64,000 nucleotides of DNA from Selaginella moellendorffii (lineage: Eukaryota > Streptophyta > Lycopodiopsida > Selaginellales > Selaginellaceae), in assembly GCF_000143415.4 (NCBI RefSeq), contig NW_003314279.1:434130-498129 (forward strand), read 5' to 3'. The notes beneath the pieces are model-generated. The model searched no databases. It saw nothing but the letters and a program-made list of their open reading frames with translations, and was not told the origin of the DNA. Shown piece after piece: positions 46,784-59,500 of the stretch (position 1 is its first letter; every line of letters begins with the position of its first letter). A program made the position numbers and the translations under genes.

Positions 46784-48280
46784 GATGTTTTGAGCCAATG
46801 TACTCAAGTACATGCCCAGGCTGCACATCAGAAAGTGACTTCCAAGGACTAGAGATAAGGAGCGTGCTCAACCTGATCCTATCTGTTGACTCATGGATCT
46901 AGCCGTCTGGACCAGTCGCTGTCATCCCGTCTTTTTTCTAAGTGGATGATTAGAAACTGGAATAGTCAATATCACAAGCACTATTTGGGTAGAGTTAGTG
47001 AAAGTCCCCCTACGTCACCATGGCGTTTAGTTTCGGCATTCTGGCTGAGAGAAGTTCCTACAGGCCAGGGGTAAAGAGACATAGAAACCAAATCGTTTGT
47101 ACCTGTTTTTGCATGGCTAGGAATGCGGTAGTGAGATTTCTTGCGACCTTAGTGGTGGGTGTAAGCTCGTTTTGAGCTATCCCCAAACAAACACTTCATT
47201 GGCATTGCTCATTCTTGCGGTGCGCAACAAAACGGCTGTTGATCCTGGAGTGGGCAGGAAGTGTGCGTGGTTGTGCTAGCACACAGCCTTGCAGCAGCCC
47301 AAGCTTGCTCTGCTTGTGCATGCACTCCTGGAGAATGCGGCGGCAGTAGATGCAAGCAAGAAACCCTAACATTAGGGTTTTTCCCGTCGCTTCATCATAC
47401 CTTTTGGTGTGAAAAAATCTAGTGCCCACAGCCATGAAGTCAAATAGCTATAGCTTGTAATTAGGTTTGCCTATCCGTACAGCGTGTTTCTTTGCACGAG
47501 ATTTTGTGACGAATCCAAGGTTTTGTTTTTTACCATGCCACGTCTACTCATATGTCCCATTAGTTTATCCATGGGAAAATAGAGTTTTCTCTAAACAAGA
47601 TTTTCTTTAAAAATTCTTTTTTAAGAAGACCTTTTTGTGAGTTAAGCATGGGATCTGTCTTGGAATGAGAGAGTAGGACTTGTGTTGTATTTTCATTTAC
47701 TAATCAAAACACAATTGTAGTCAATGGTATGCCTACACATTTTAGTTTAGAGCGTAACCAAGGACTACATGGTAAGTTTGGGGGAACTAGTTCTTTTGTT
47801 GTTCATAGTCCAAAAAAGCATAAATATCGAATTTATTATGTTTCGATATGATGCTAAAGTGATGGATAGTATTGTCTAGAAGACAAAATCCTTGGTGCTC
47901 AGCTTGAGTTTGCTGAGTTGTCGAGCTGTGGTGGGTGATTGGCCGACTCTCTCCAGACATCAAAGAGAATATCAAGCACTGCTTGCACTGGTGTTAATGG
48001 GCTGGTCATTTGGCAGAACTGGCAATGCAGGATGAATTGAAAGCCATCCCATTAGAACACACTCACCAGAATAATGTCTAACTTATTTATTCTAGGTAGA
48101 AACATGCTTATCTTACCTATAAACCAATCTTAACAAGTAGTGACTTACTTATTAAAGTGATTCTGTTATTGACAACTATTGAGGAAGTATGATTGAAAAA
48201 ACCTTAGCAAGAGCTGCCACCATTGTAATCCAAAGATGCTCCAAGTGCGATACTACCTTGTGCCAAGTTGCTATGCTAAA
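46784..48280. other. Intergenic, no gene seen
   Basis: Mixed composition. A decayed repeat shared with 49,795-49,945 starts near 48,040. Nothing else was recognised. Confidence 0.5.
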
Positions 48281-49620
48281 TGTAAAATATAAATCTCTTT
48301 AAGTCTGAAATTGAATTCAAAGTTATGCTATATGATAGTGGCTAAAGCAAAATTTTAATGAAAATAACACATTTGGACCAAAAACTCCAACTCAAAAAGT
48401 TAAGAGTAGGAGTGGAACTCTCAAAGAAGCATTTGAAAAGCAATTGATAAGTGAGTCTCTAGAAAAGATTAATATGTAATAAGTGTTGTAACATGTGAAA
48501 GTGTCAAAATTAAAATCCTAAAACATAAGGACTAGAAGTGGAATAATGTCGAAACCAACTTGTCCCACCGAGAAACCAAGTGTTCAAAATGTTAAATATA
48601 TCTAAAACCATACATATTTAGAATCTAATATGTTCATGGTTAAACATTTCCAAAGATGGGGCAAAAACCCAAAGTAATCATCTCCTAGACCTTAGGGGGT
48701 TTACTAAATTCTTATAGGATAGTAGAGGGAAGATTATAAAGAAATTAGTATGACTAAAAAATATTATACCCATGTGGTGGTAAATGGATAAATAGGGTGA
48801 CTTGGTGAAGTGTTCAAAAGTTGATTTTAGCTTCTCTAGAAGATCAAATGGTCAATACTCCTAATCCAAGTATGAATGACACTTGGGTACTTTATATAAC
48901 TCATTGAAACTTTGTTCAAACCATGTGGCTGGAGTACCTTCATAGTAAAGGTGGTGGGAATACCAAGCTTGTATTAGGTTGCAATATTGTAGTATACGTG
49001 ATCATGGGATAAAATTCAAATATACTGTCACTATAAATCTTTAAAACCTTAGGGGATAAATGAGGATAAAATAGTCATTAAGGGCTTTCTTATCAAGTAA
49101 TTGCACCTTTTTCCAATTGGCTTAAGAGAAGAGAGATAGGGTGCACTACAAATATTTTGAAATATCACCTATTTTGGAAGGAAGAGGAGTGGTATTTTTG
49201 CTCAATAATCAAGGGTATAGTTATATATCTAGGTTAATGAGACTTAATGGGCATGCTTTTAAGCCCAATGGTAGTATTTATGAATACTACTAAAATTGAA
49301 AAGAGACTTTGTAAGAATTGAAGAATATTGGAGTATAGTGTGGAATTGTGGTATAGATGGTCTTAGACTATTAATAAGACAATGAGAATGGATATAGCTT
49401 TAGCATAAAAGGCTAATATATCAATATCAAAAGTGAGATTTTAGACATGTTGAACACTTAGACCAAGTGTGAAATTGAAATGGATTTAAGGCCACTTTTA
49501 GGGTTTTAATAGATACCCCAAGTTGGGAACAGGACCTATAGAAGTTATGAGTGATATTTTTTCAAGTGGTTAAAAGTGTGGTTAAATGACTAAAGTAAAA
49601 TAGAAATTTAATTCCTTACA
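48281..49620 (+). repeat. Ancient solo LTR of the LARD family
   Basis: Aligns end to end with the LARD LTR (starts TGTAAAATATAAATCTCTTT, ends ATTCCTTACA). Many C-to-T and G-to-A changes separate it from the LTR. It is flanked by a near-identical 5-bp target duplication, CTAAA before and CTAGA after. In place of the minisatellite it has only ~150 bp of plain sequence. A TRIM solo LTR is nested at 48,988-49,150. Confidence 0.8.
48988..49150 (+). repeat. Solo LTR of the TRIM family nested in the old LARD LTR
   Basis: 163 bp, TGTAGTATACGTGATCATGG to GTGCACTACA, matching 36,039-36,200. It has a perfect 5-bp target duplication (AATAT on both sides). Confidence 0.82.
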
Positions 49621-52295
49621 CTAGATTGATGAGAAGGAAAACAACATTGCCAAACATAAAACCCTAAAATAAGTGTTATGGATTTTTTTAACTTAGTACA
49701 TATAATGATGTTTAATTTAACTAATATTAAAAAATTCAGAGGTGCCACATATAGCTTGCCATGTGCCTATTGAGGCAGTTCATAGGTACAGGCTCGCTTG
49801 TTCCACCAAAACACACTCACTAAACTAACACCCAACTCGCATGTTTTAAGTGGGAACATATTTATCACCCATGAACTAGTTTTAAAAAGTAGTGACTTGT
49901 ATATTAAGGTGATATAGTTGTTAATAGTCGTTAGTGTTGCAAATATAACTTCAAGTATCGAAAGATACTTATCAATTAATCCTTTCAAACATTCTTTTTT
50001 TACTACCACAACAACACAAATGTATGGTAGGGATAATGGTTGGAAGCATGATCGACTATCTAAAATATTAATTTAGTTTTTGTTAGATTATGTCACTCTT
50101 TATTCTATGTCCTACTTGGGTTTAAGCCCAAATTCCATGGTGGGGTACCCACCTCCATACATTAATACTAAAATTGTGCAAAACTCCATTTGACACTATG
50201 TTGTATCTAGGGTTAAATATAAAGAGTTGGTGCTCATAAGGGATTTAAGAGTGTTCTAATTCCTTGTTTTGTAGTGCAATGAGCTTGGATTTTAGTTCCA
50301 AATTCATATGTGCAATTAGAATTATTTGTAAGAACTTTATTATGGTCCTCATAATTAAGTTAATCAGACTGTCTATGGTTGTTGGATAGAAAATGTTATA
50401 GCTAATGTAGCACATGTGATTTTCATTGTATACCCTATGGTAAATTATTATAGGATCACCATGGAGTAAAATCTAACTTTTAGATACGTGTGCTAAAGTC
50501 AATGGAGTGGGACTTGAGTTTTAGGGCTTTAGGCCATTAAATAAAGGGATAAAGCTAAATTCTTGAATGTATAGCCAAGAAGCAAAAGAACAGGAGCATG
50601 GAGTAACAATAAAACAATCCTAGAGTATTTAGAATCTAAATGCTAAGATTAACATACAAAACAGAGTTAAGCAAAGTCTAGTGTTATTTCAATATAGTAG
50701 TAGCATAACGTAATGATAAAGGTACTCCACCAAGTAGCATAGTATGGAATCTGGATATAGACCCAAATCGGATACAAAACAACGATAAATATGCCCAGTA
50801 GAGAGCCAAATAATATTTTAGATTGGTTAGCTTATAAGGAATAACACTATATTATGAATTTAGAAGTGGGAACAACACCATCTATTTAGGATATTCTCTA
50901 CATTTTATATATATGCTTTACCAATAGATATAGAAACTTTTTATAAATAGCTAATGGGACTAAAATAAAATTAATATATAAGAAATAATAGCAAGAGTGT
51001 CTTGGCGGATATGATAAACTATTGCCTAGTGAATATGAAGGGACTAAACTCAATATTGTAGACATTCCCAACATTAGCAAGTAGAAGCTAATAATATAAA
51101 TTTATCATTATTATGTCAAGTATATTTGACTAAATGACAATTTAGGATTTCTTTCTTTAATGCCCTTTCTGTCTAAGTGCACATATGTTAACCAATTTGT
51201 CAACTGGTTTGGGTGGGGACTAATAAAGAGTACAACAATACCAATCTCTTACTATTATGACATTAAACGAAGACTATTTGAAAAAACTTGCTAATAGGTA
51301 ACTTTTGATATCTTGCAATCACATTTGCAACATACTTCTCCCTTTGAAAAAAACATTTTTGTTAATACATACTCTAGCTTAAACCCCTGCTAAAGAAATA
51401 ACTTTTGAAAAAGTTTATGGTGTTTATGCTTTATGAAAAATGCACCAATTTAAATAAGTTATAGAACTATTTCTTTGTCTAATGCAAAATGCACTTACAC
51501 TTGAATACCATTCAGCCATCATCGTTAAGGAAATAACCATTAGAGTCAACTTGGATCAATTAACTTACAAAAGATAATATGCCTTTATTTACAAATGATA
51601 TAGAGAGAGAAGTCAAAGTCTTTAACCCTTATAAGCAAATAAATCAAACCTCTCAATACTCAGTAAGGGTGGTTAAAATTGTTTATATAGTCATGCCCAT
51701 TTTAACAAAAATTAAGAACATTAAAAGAAAGATGGGTTATATGATTAATTGATAGTTATCTTAGGACTATAGATTTCACCATATCCATAAGTCTATCTAT
51801 AATGGCCCAAACATTAAGATTAATATAATGGACAAAATCAAAGTCGTAAACAAAGATATCCTAGAGTCATTGAGTATATAGTAAAAGAGATTAAAAAAAT
51901 CAAAGAGCTGAACTTGCTAGTAAATAAAATTCAATTTGGCATTGTTTTCTTCTAAATATTCTTATAACCCAACCATAACTAAATATTATCTGAAAAATAA
52001 AAACAGTAAAACAAAAACTCAACACCTAAGTTGTACTGCCAGATCGTGGCTGTGATCACCCTAGAACTCGAGGCAACTCAGCAGAAAAATACCGTATTGG
52101 AAAGATAATGATTCATCTGGTAAGGAAGATAATGTAGGGGACAACTACAGTAAACATCTCTCCAACACATTCAGGTTCTAGAGATGGGAATTATTGGGAG
52201 GGTCGCCCCTGTTACGCATGAAATTCTCATTACATTGTAGCTAGAAATGTAGGAGAGATCCAGTCTAGTGACCGAAAGAAAAGAAAGCCGTGTGA
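49621..52295. other. AT-rich intergenic, no gene seen
   Basis: Long AT-rich stretch with a decayed repeat copy at about 49,795-49,945. No open frame with a recognisable motif. Upstream of 52,296 it serves as promoter of the PPR gene. Confidence 0.55.
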
Positions 52296-53954
52296 ATGAT
52301 CCAGCGAAGGCTAGCAGCGAGAGCTCGCACGGCGCCCCACGATGACAGCGATTTGATGCGCCTGGATCACCCGGGCCTCGTTTCTTTCCTGCAGTCCTGC
52401 GGTGCCAAAAGAGACTTGGAAGAGGGAAGGCGAGCCCACGCGTTCTTAGAGAGAAGCAATCGCGAGCCCAAGTTCATGAATCTCCTCGTCAAAATGTATG
52501 GTCGGTGCGGTAGAGTCGAGGAAGCCAGGTGCGTCTTTGCCAAGATCCCGGCGCCAAATCTTTACTCGTGGACCATGATTGTCACAGCATATGCCCAGAA
52601 TGGGCATCCACACGAGGCGCTAGGGCTCTTGAGGAGAATGGATCTGGATGGGACGCCGCCGGACAAGGTCGTGCTCAGCATCGCGGTCACTGCCTGCGCC
52701 AGCATTTGCGCGCTCTCCCTCGGCAAGCAGATCCACCATCGCGTGGCGACCCTGGGCGTCATCGACGATTTCTTGCGCTCTTCCCTCATCAATCTCTATG
52801 GCACCTGTGGCGAGATCTCTCTGGCCAAGAGTGTGTTTGATTCCATGGCGGCAGGGGCCACAAATCTCGTGTGCTGGGCCACGATGATCAAGGCATTCGC
52901 TCGCTGCGGGCAATTCCTGGCAGGGATCGAGCTCTTCTGGGAGTGGATTTCCAGAGGGGTAGAGCCGGACGCGGTGACACTCGTGAGCGCGGTGGATTGC
53001 TGCGCGGGATTGGGCGATCTGCAGCAATCCCAGGCAATCCACGCTCGCGTCCTCGCGGCGGCGGGGATGGAATCCAACGAGTTCCTGGGCAGCGCGCTGC
53101 TGACTATGTTCGTCCGGTGCAAGGCCCTGGATAGAGCGCGCGCTACCTTCGAGGCCATGGAGGCCAAGAGCGTGGTGCCATGGACGGCCATGATCTCCGC
53201 GTACGCGCAGATCGCACGGCCCAGGGAGGCCTTCCGGCTGTTCCAGAGGATGGCCATGGAGGGCGTTCGTCCCAACGAGGTGACATTCCTTGGGATCCTC
53301 GAGGGATTCGCGACGCGCGCATCGTTCCACCACGGGCGATTGATCCACGCCTGCTTCGACGATGGCAGCGCGCCCATGGCCTTGGAATTCGCTCCACCAT
53401 CCAGGATCAAGGTGAGCAACGCGATCCTCGACATGTACGCGCGATGCGGCAGCGTGGACGACGCCAGGGCCTTGTTTGATCGCATGGCATCCAGGACGAA
53501 CATCTCGTGGACGTCAATGGTGGCGGCGTATGCCCAGAACGGGCATCCCAGCTTGGCGTTGGAGATCTCCCGGGAGATGGACCAGGTGGGTATGAGCAAG
53601 AACGCCATCACCTTCATCACAATTCTCTCGGCGTGCAACCACGGGGGATTGCTGGAGGAGGGGATTCGCTTCCTTGCGGGCATGAGGCGCGATCACGGCG
53701 TGTTGCCCAGCAACGCTCACTACAGCTGCGTGATCGATCTGCTGGGCAAGGCTGGGAGACTGGAAGAGGCCGAGAGCATGATCGCTGGGCTGGTTGAGAG
53801 GCCAGATGCTGGTTTGTGGAGGTCACTCCTTGGGAGTTGCAGGATTCATGGAGATGAAGAGAGAGCCGGGCGAGCTGGGGAGGAGCTCAAGAAGCTGGAG
53901 CCATCTGATGCTGCCCCATACGTTGTGAAAAAACTGTTTCTTCTTGAGACATAG
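52296..53954 (+). CDS. PLS-class pentatricopeptide repeat (PPR) protein, C-terminus truncated
   Basis: Intronless, 552 aa and GC-rich against AT-rich flanks. PPR units recur about every 31-36 residues. Examples are FMNLLVKMYGRCGRVEEARC, YSWTMIVTAYAQNGHPHEAL, WTAMISAYAQIARPREAFRL and HYSCVIDLLGKAGRLEEAES. The pattern of long and short units, and the start of an E motif (WRSLLGSCRIHGDEERAGRA), mark the PLS class. PPR proteins bind organelle RNA and direct editing, splicing or stability. The E motif breaks off after DAAPYVV, where most relatives continue with an LSNIYA segment. The last nine residues (KKLFLLET) look unrelated, so the 3' end was probably rearranged. An organellar address is not obvious. 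A DYW deaminase domain is absent. Confidence 0.92.
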   Translation: MIQRRLAARARTAPHDDSDLMRLDHPGLVSFLQSCGAKRDLEEGRRAHAFLERSNREPKFMNLLVKMYGRCGRVEEARCVFAKIPAPNLYSWTMIVTAYAQNGHPHEALGLLRRMDLDGTPPDKVVLSIAVTACASICALSLGKQIHHRVATLGVIDDFLRSSLINLYGTCGEISLAKSVFDSMAAGATNLVCWATMIKAFARCGQFLAGIELFWEWISRGVEPDAVTLVSAVDCCAGLGDLQQSQAIHARVLAAAGMESNEFLGSALLTMFVRCKALDRARATFEAMEAKSVVPWTAMISAYAQIARPREAFRLFQRMAMEGVRPNEVTFLGILEGFATRASFHHGRLIHACFDDGSAPMALEFAPPSRIKVSNAILDMYARCGSVDDARALFDRMASRTNISWTSMVAAYAQNGHPSLALEISREMDQVGMSKNAITFITILSACNHGGLLEEGIRFLAGMRRDHGVLPSNAHYSCVIDLLGKAGRLEEAESMIAGLVERPDAGLWRSLLGSCRIHGDEERAGRAGEELKKLEPSDAAPYVVKKLFLLET

Positions 53955-56544
53955 TAACCCAATTTCTTCTTCCTTTGCAGTTACCGAGTTTAAGAGATGC
54001 GAGGAGCCCACCCTTCAAATGCCAGAATACACCTTTTGAGAGATCAACTTCTTGTTTCCACATCATTGAATATTTCAGGGGATGAGCGACTCATCCCAAA
54101 CGCAATAAAGGAGGACACATAGGGATACTGTGTTTTAATGTACTAATACATTTGTGAATGGGATATGCAACATTTTGGAGAGTTTGACTAACCTCAATAT
54201 TCACTAAAGTCTGCCAAGACACTTTTGTTATTATGCCTTATGTGTTAATTTTGTTCAGTTCTATTGATTATTTATGAAAGTGTTTAAATTTGTTAATTGG
54301 GTATATCTACAAAATGTAGAGATTATAATCGCGTTCGTCCTGCATCTAAATTCATAATTTAGCAATATTCCATATTTAATAAATTTTCATGATTGTCCTA
54401 ACTCCTAAGACTGAAAACTGGATGAAAAAGCCTTTCAATTGTACACATTTCAAGTTGGGATGTCTATTTTAAACATATACCACCACCATCATTGTTCAAG
54501 AGATCTTTGTCCTGGATGGCATGCAATTTGGCCTTGGTGTTGTCCATGCTACTGCATTGCATGTACATGTTAAGGATCACATTGTTCACATTGATCCTGG
54601 ATGATGGAGCAAATTGGGTGTGCTACCATTGTTAAAGCAGGTGTTTATCAATCACCCATGGTGGAATGATACACATGTTACGAATCACCTCATTCCTCTG
54701 GAACTGCTGAAGGTATCCTAGGCCTTGTGATCAGTGCATAGGCAAAGATCATGGTTTTCCATGGCACACCGTGCCTTGAGTTGAGAGGCAATTCAATGGC
54801 ATGAATTTCTCAAAAATAATATGTCAATTTATTGGTGACTAGCAATTGCTAGTCAAGGTTATCAAGGATTAGACAACAAAAGATTCCAAACGCTGGGCTC
54901 CTAGTGGCTTTGGGCCTCACACTACTCCTCATTGCTGCAGTCCTTAGCAACAGGATGACTCACTTCCCTTAGTTTGGGGATGCAGGTGCTCCAACAGTGA
55001 AATTGGCTATACAGTTAGTCATATGCTTTGCAACTTGGTATATTGCGTACTTTATTGCATAGAGGTATTTAAGAAATTATTTAAAGAGTCTTTACTACTG
55101 AATTATTCATGCATTGTACCTTGGCTTTTGAAGAACAATTACGCAGTTTGCACTTGTCTCATTTAGCACAGTGTCCTAGCAATTAAATCGTTCAGCAGCT
55201 CATAATACCCATTATTGTCATATTGCAGGTAACATTAATTTAAGGTCTTCACAATCATAGGAAGTGGAATTGTTTTGATGTTGCACAGGAATTCAATGAT
55301 CCCAAACAGACCCTCCTCCAAGCCAAAACTAAGTGTACTCCTCTATAATTTATTTTTTCAACTGTGGAATTAACACAGAGACACACAAAAGGCAAATTGT
55401 ACCTATATGCCATGCCATGCCAACATTACCATATTCTGTGGCTGCCAAATTAGAGGTCCCATATGGCATTAAGCTAAGAGGCAACAAACATTGACTAAAT
55501 CCAAATATTGATATATACCTGCAGGATGAGTGACCCATTTCATGGTTTGAATCACTAGCTTTAAACTAGATTTATTTAGAGGACCCTATAAATTAGGAGG
55601 GTATTAACTAAAAGCTTTGTTTCTATTTTAATTGGTTTTACTTGGCATCATCATCAATGGAAGAGTAAAGGTAAAGGAAATTTTGTAGCATTAAAATATT
55701 AGCAAGGATATGTATGTGAATCCCATTTTGGTATAATTATTGTGTCTAGAAAATAGTTTTTGATGAGATTCATAAAGAATTAAATTACAATCATCTTGAA
55801 GTGAAATAAATCTTATAAAATAGTTTTTTGAATTTTTATAATTAATTTTTGGGGACAAAATTATAACTTGTTTTTCCAGAATACAAAATTATTTGTCCAT
55901 CTTCCTGTAGGATGAACTCACAATTATGATAATTATGAAATTCTCTAAACCATTTTAGGATATTATGTATATATAATGCTTGTCAAGGGTATAATTGACC
56001 ATAAATATGTATATTTGTATCCTTGATATTTAAAATTTTATCCATTATTAATTTAAATTTACTTTACCAATACACAATTCTTTAGGTACATGCCAGCAAT
56101 GCTCACTACAGCTGTGTGATCAATTTGCTAGGGGGTAAATTTGATGCAATGCACCATACTAATTATTGTGTTATATGATGTTCATTTGTCCTTCTTTTCC
56201 CACTTGATAACAAAGGAAAAACTCTTTCCACAAAAAAGAAGCATGCTTCTTCCCCCCAAAATGACCAGCCTTTAAATGATCATGATAATAAAATAAAACT
56301 GGAGCAATTAATGCATCCACCCATGGCAAATATAGATGGCCAAAACAAATAATGACAAAAAAAGTTAAATAGGTATTTTAATCTTAAGCTTTATGGGGAC
56401 TGAAACAAAAGTAAAAAAAAATACTAAGAATAGCATGGCTAGAGGTAGAGAGTATGATTGCTGGGCTGATTGAGAGGCTTGAGAATGTGGAGGTCACTCT
56501 TTTGGGAGCTGGAGGATTCATTGAGATGAAGAAGAAAAAGGTCT
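53955..56544. pseudogene. Scar of duplicated PPR, GBP and lectin gene fragments
   Basis: About 53,978-54,120 resembles the GBP gene at 57,405-57,690 (shared CCGAGTTTAAGA, GAGCCCA, GGATGAGCG). About 55,145-55,195 resembles 57,480-57,530 (GTCTCATTTAG.ACAGTGTCCT). About 56,098-56,136 and 56,440-56,544 resemble the PPR gene at 53,708-53,746 and 53,765-53,865. The last PPR piece abuts the GBP stop codon. An antisense lectin fragment is inserted at about 55,690-55,915. Otherwise AT-rich. Confidence 0.75.
55690..55915 (-). pseudogene. B-lectin gene fragment
   Basis: Read on the minus strand it matches about 63,795-63,995 of the lectin gene. Examples are TTTATTTCACTTCAAGATGA and ATTGTAATTTAATTCTTTAT, covering the QDDCNLVLYE motif. 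Base changes and a frameshift near the end disable it. Confidence 0.8.
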
Positions 56545-59500
56545 TCATGCTTTGGGAAACATACACTCCTCATACAAAGCCACGACTTCCTTCTTGGGCG
56601 TGTTGGAGCGCAGCTGCATCACCTTTGCGCCATACCCGGCCTCGGTCATCTCGTGTTTCATCTGCGCAACCGTGAGCTTGCGATAGTCACGCTGCTGGCT
56701 TTGTTGATTTTGGTTTTGCTGCTGCTGCTGCTGTTGCTGCTCGGTGCTGGCATGATCGTCCATACTCTCCCCCGGAGTGAACCCCAGGCTACTGCCATTG
56801 TCAAAGTTGAGGTCCAGGCGAGGCCTCTTGTTCCGCCCCAGGCTCTCGCTCGGCGGCGGCGTCATCTCCGGCTCCTTGTCATCCGACCCGCGCTTCCTCC
56901 TCCCCGACGACTCCGCCTGTGTTCGCAGCTTCGTCTCCAGCGCCGTCTCGTTCAGCCGGGACGTGGCCAGCTCGTGCTGGAACGAGTCGAGCTTCGCCTG
57001 GACGCCCTGGAGCTGGATTGACAGTGCCTCGGCCCTGCCGCTGGCTTCCGCGTGTGCTGCTCGCTCCGATGTCAGTAGCCCCTCGAGGACGTGCACTGTG
57101 CTGATCCTCTGCTCGTGAGCCTCCTGGAGCAGGACCTCCATCTCATGTTCCCGCTCTTCCAGCCGCCTCTCCAGGGACTGGCACTTGGTCGACGCATCCT
57201 GCTCCGCCACCTTTGCGGTTTCTAGCTCTTGCAACAAGCCCTCCTTCTCCCTGGCCAGGGCCTCGGCATGCCGCTCCGCCTTCTCTATGCCGGCCAGTCT
57301 CTCCATCGCCATCATTTGGTAGTGTTTCGACTCTTCGCGTAGAGCAACGAGCTCCTCTTCTTCCGCAAGCGCCTTGGCCTCGTGAGCCTGAAAGAACAGT
57401 TGCCGAGTTTAAGAAAAGTAAAAGAAACACGAAGAGCCCAACCTGCATGCGGGCCTTCAAATCAGCAACAAGGCGTTCGCTCTGCTCCAGCTTCGCGTTC
57501 GTCTCATTTAGTACAGTGTCCTGGCAGATGAAAATCAGAAAGATGGGAAAATACGCACATCCAGAAACAAACCTTCTGCGACAACTTAGAGGCAAACTCG
57601 GTTCGCAGCGCATCTTCTCTCATTTGTTGTTGTTTGTTTCCACGTTCCCGAAGCGCATTGAACCGTTCAGCGGATGAGCGGGACTCATTGGTCACAGAGT
57701 CATGTTTCCTCCGCCATTCGGCGGCCTCCTCCTTTGCCGAATCGGCCTGCTCACGCGCAGCCGCCAGTCGTGCTTCCGCAGCACTACACCTGCTTTGAAG
57801 TGCCGAAAGCTCGGATCTTTGCCTCTCCTCCACTAAGCGTCGGTCCCCAGACGCATGCTCAAACTTTTTTTGCCACTCCAGGGCTTCCTTCAGCGCTACT
57901 TCCAGCTGCTGTGCAAGGCTAACCCGCTTCTCTTCTGACTTGCCAAGTTTACTCTGGAGACTTGCGTACTGGCCAGCCGAGAGCTCACTAGAAGATTTGT
58001 AGTCCGCTATGGCTGCTTCATACCTTCTCTTCCAGTCCATGGATTCTCTTTGCGCAGCTTCTATCTGTCGTCCGGTCAGTGCAAGCTTATCTTCCAGCGA
58101 ACGGCATTTCAAATCAAGACTTGAAGCTTGTGATGCTGCATGATGACTAATTTTCTTAAATAGATCGCTGATTGATCCTTCCAAGCTGCAACAGACCAGA
58201 AGTTTTGTAAGGCCAAGTTCTAAGAAACATGTTACTCACCTCTGTTGAATAAATTTTACAAGTTTTTGCCATTTGGCAGGTCCAAAAACCGATTTCTCGT
58301 ATTGTACAATTAGCTCGTTTAATAACTGTAAAGCGCTTATAGTTATATTGCAAAAAAAAAAAAAAAAAGTTACCTGCAATATCTGATCCAGGGAAGCATT
58401 TGGCGAGTGGCATGCCATTCTTAATTTATCATCCATGCCTTCAATCACTTTCACGCATTTCAGCTCTGCTTCCATTGAAGACCTTTGCTTGTAGTCCTAA
58501 AAAGAAAGCTGATACGATGCATAAATGGAAAACAAATGTAAATACCTCGAAATGCTTTCTTAGAGCCGTTTGCAACTGTCTTTCATACTTTGACCTGATA
58601 GGACCCGCTCCGACAGCCTCAGCATTATACACAGAGAGAGAAGCTTGGAATGCTTTGTCGTATGCTTCTTGCAAAGCATTCTGTAAGACAAAATCGTAAA
58701 CGATCTGACTTGAGTTCTAGTAATGGTTACCAGGTCTGGAGGTGTCGATTTATCAAAGGACCTCATGTAAGTCTCCAACGCCACATCGTACGCACGGCGG
58801 CACTCATTCTCCTCAACATTCTGTACAGTAGAGAGAAAATAATCAAAGAGAACAAAATGGGGCAAGCATTACCTGCCACGATGTAGCAATTGTGGGGACA
58901 GCACCTGCGTTTATAGCGTCCAGAAAAGACTGTGTTAGACCTGCAAGCATGGGACCTGTCATCACAGTGGACCCAAGCTGTTTCGGCCTAGTTCTCTCGA
59001 TAACGAATTTTGTGAGATGATCCAATCCAAGACGAAATTCAGATCGCATCTTCTCCATCTGTAGGCAAGGCTGTATGAGGAACGAACGACCGAAATAGCG
59101 ACAACGTACTGGTAAAAGATCAAGTCTCTGGAGGTCATGCTCCTCATTCACGGGCCGCACAAGAGTGAAGCAATGCCTGTCTGGAAACAAAGCACGGATG
59201 GACTCTCGAATCTGGAAAAAGAAAATGGCACTAGCTTTGGACATAGTCAATCATAAGAAAACCTCGTTCTTGGCATAAATTGCTTTGCCACTTCCAGGCA
59301 TTGGCTGCAGAGCGGACTCGAGGTATTCCCTGGGTGTAATCCTCCGTCCGTCTTCATTAAGATCGAGATAGAAGTCCTACACATTACATATTAGAAGCTA
59401 TAAGAAAATAAGGTGAAATACTTACCCTGAGCAACCAGAGAAAAACTGGAGAGAACTGTCCAAGCTCGTCTGCAGTCGTAGTCTTTTGCGAAGCCCTGAC

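Noticed and set aside
47196-47435. 79-codon minus-strand frame
   Set aside because: No motif, no conserved context, and length expected by chance.
52562-53683. Long antisense and frame-shifted frames over the PPR gene
   Set aside because: Shadows of a GC-rich intronless gene. The plus frame has clear PPR motifs and the others have none.
58352-58368. Poly-A run in a GBP intron as a retroposed tail
   Set aside because: On the coding strand it is the T-rich tract of a 48-nt intron, and the exons either side join in frame.
58405-58417. GGCATGCC word in the GBP gene as a copy of the palindrome family
   Set aside because: Only the short inner arms match, without the GAGGCC centre or flanks; a chance occurrence in coding DNA.
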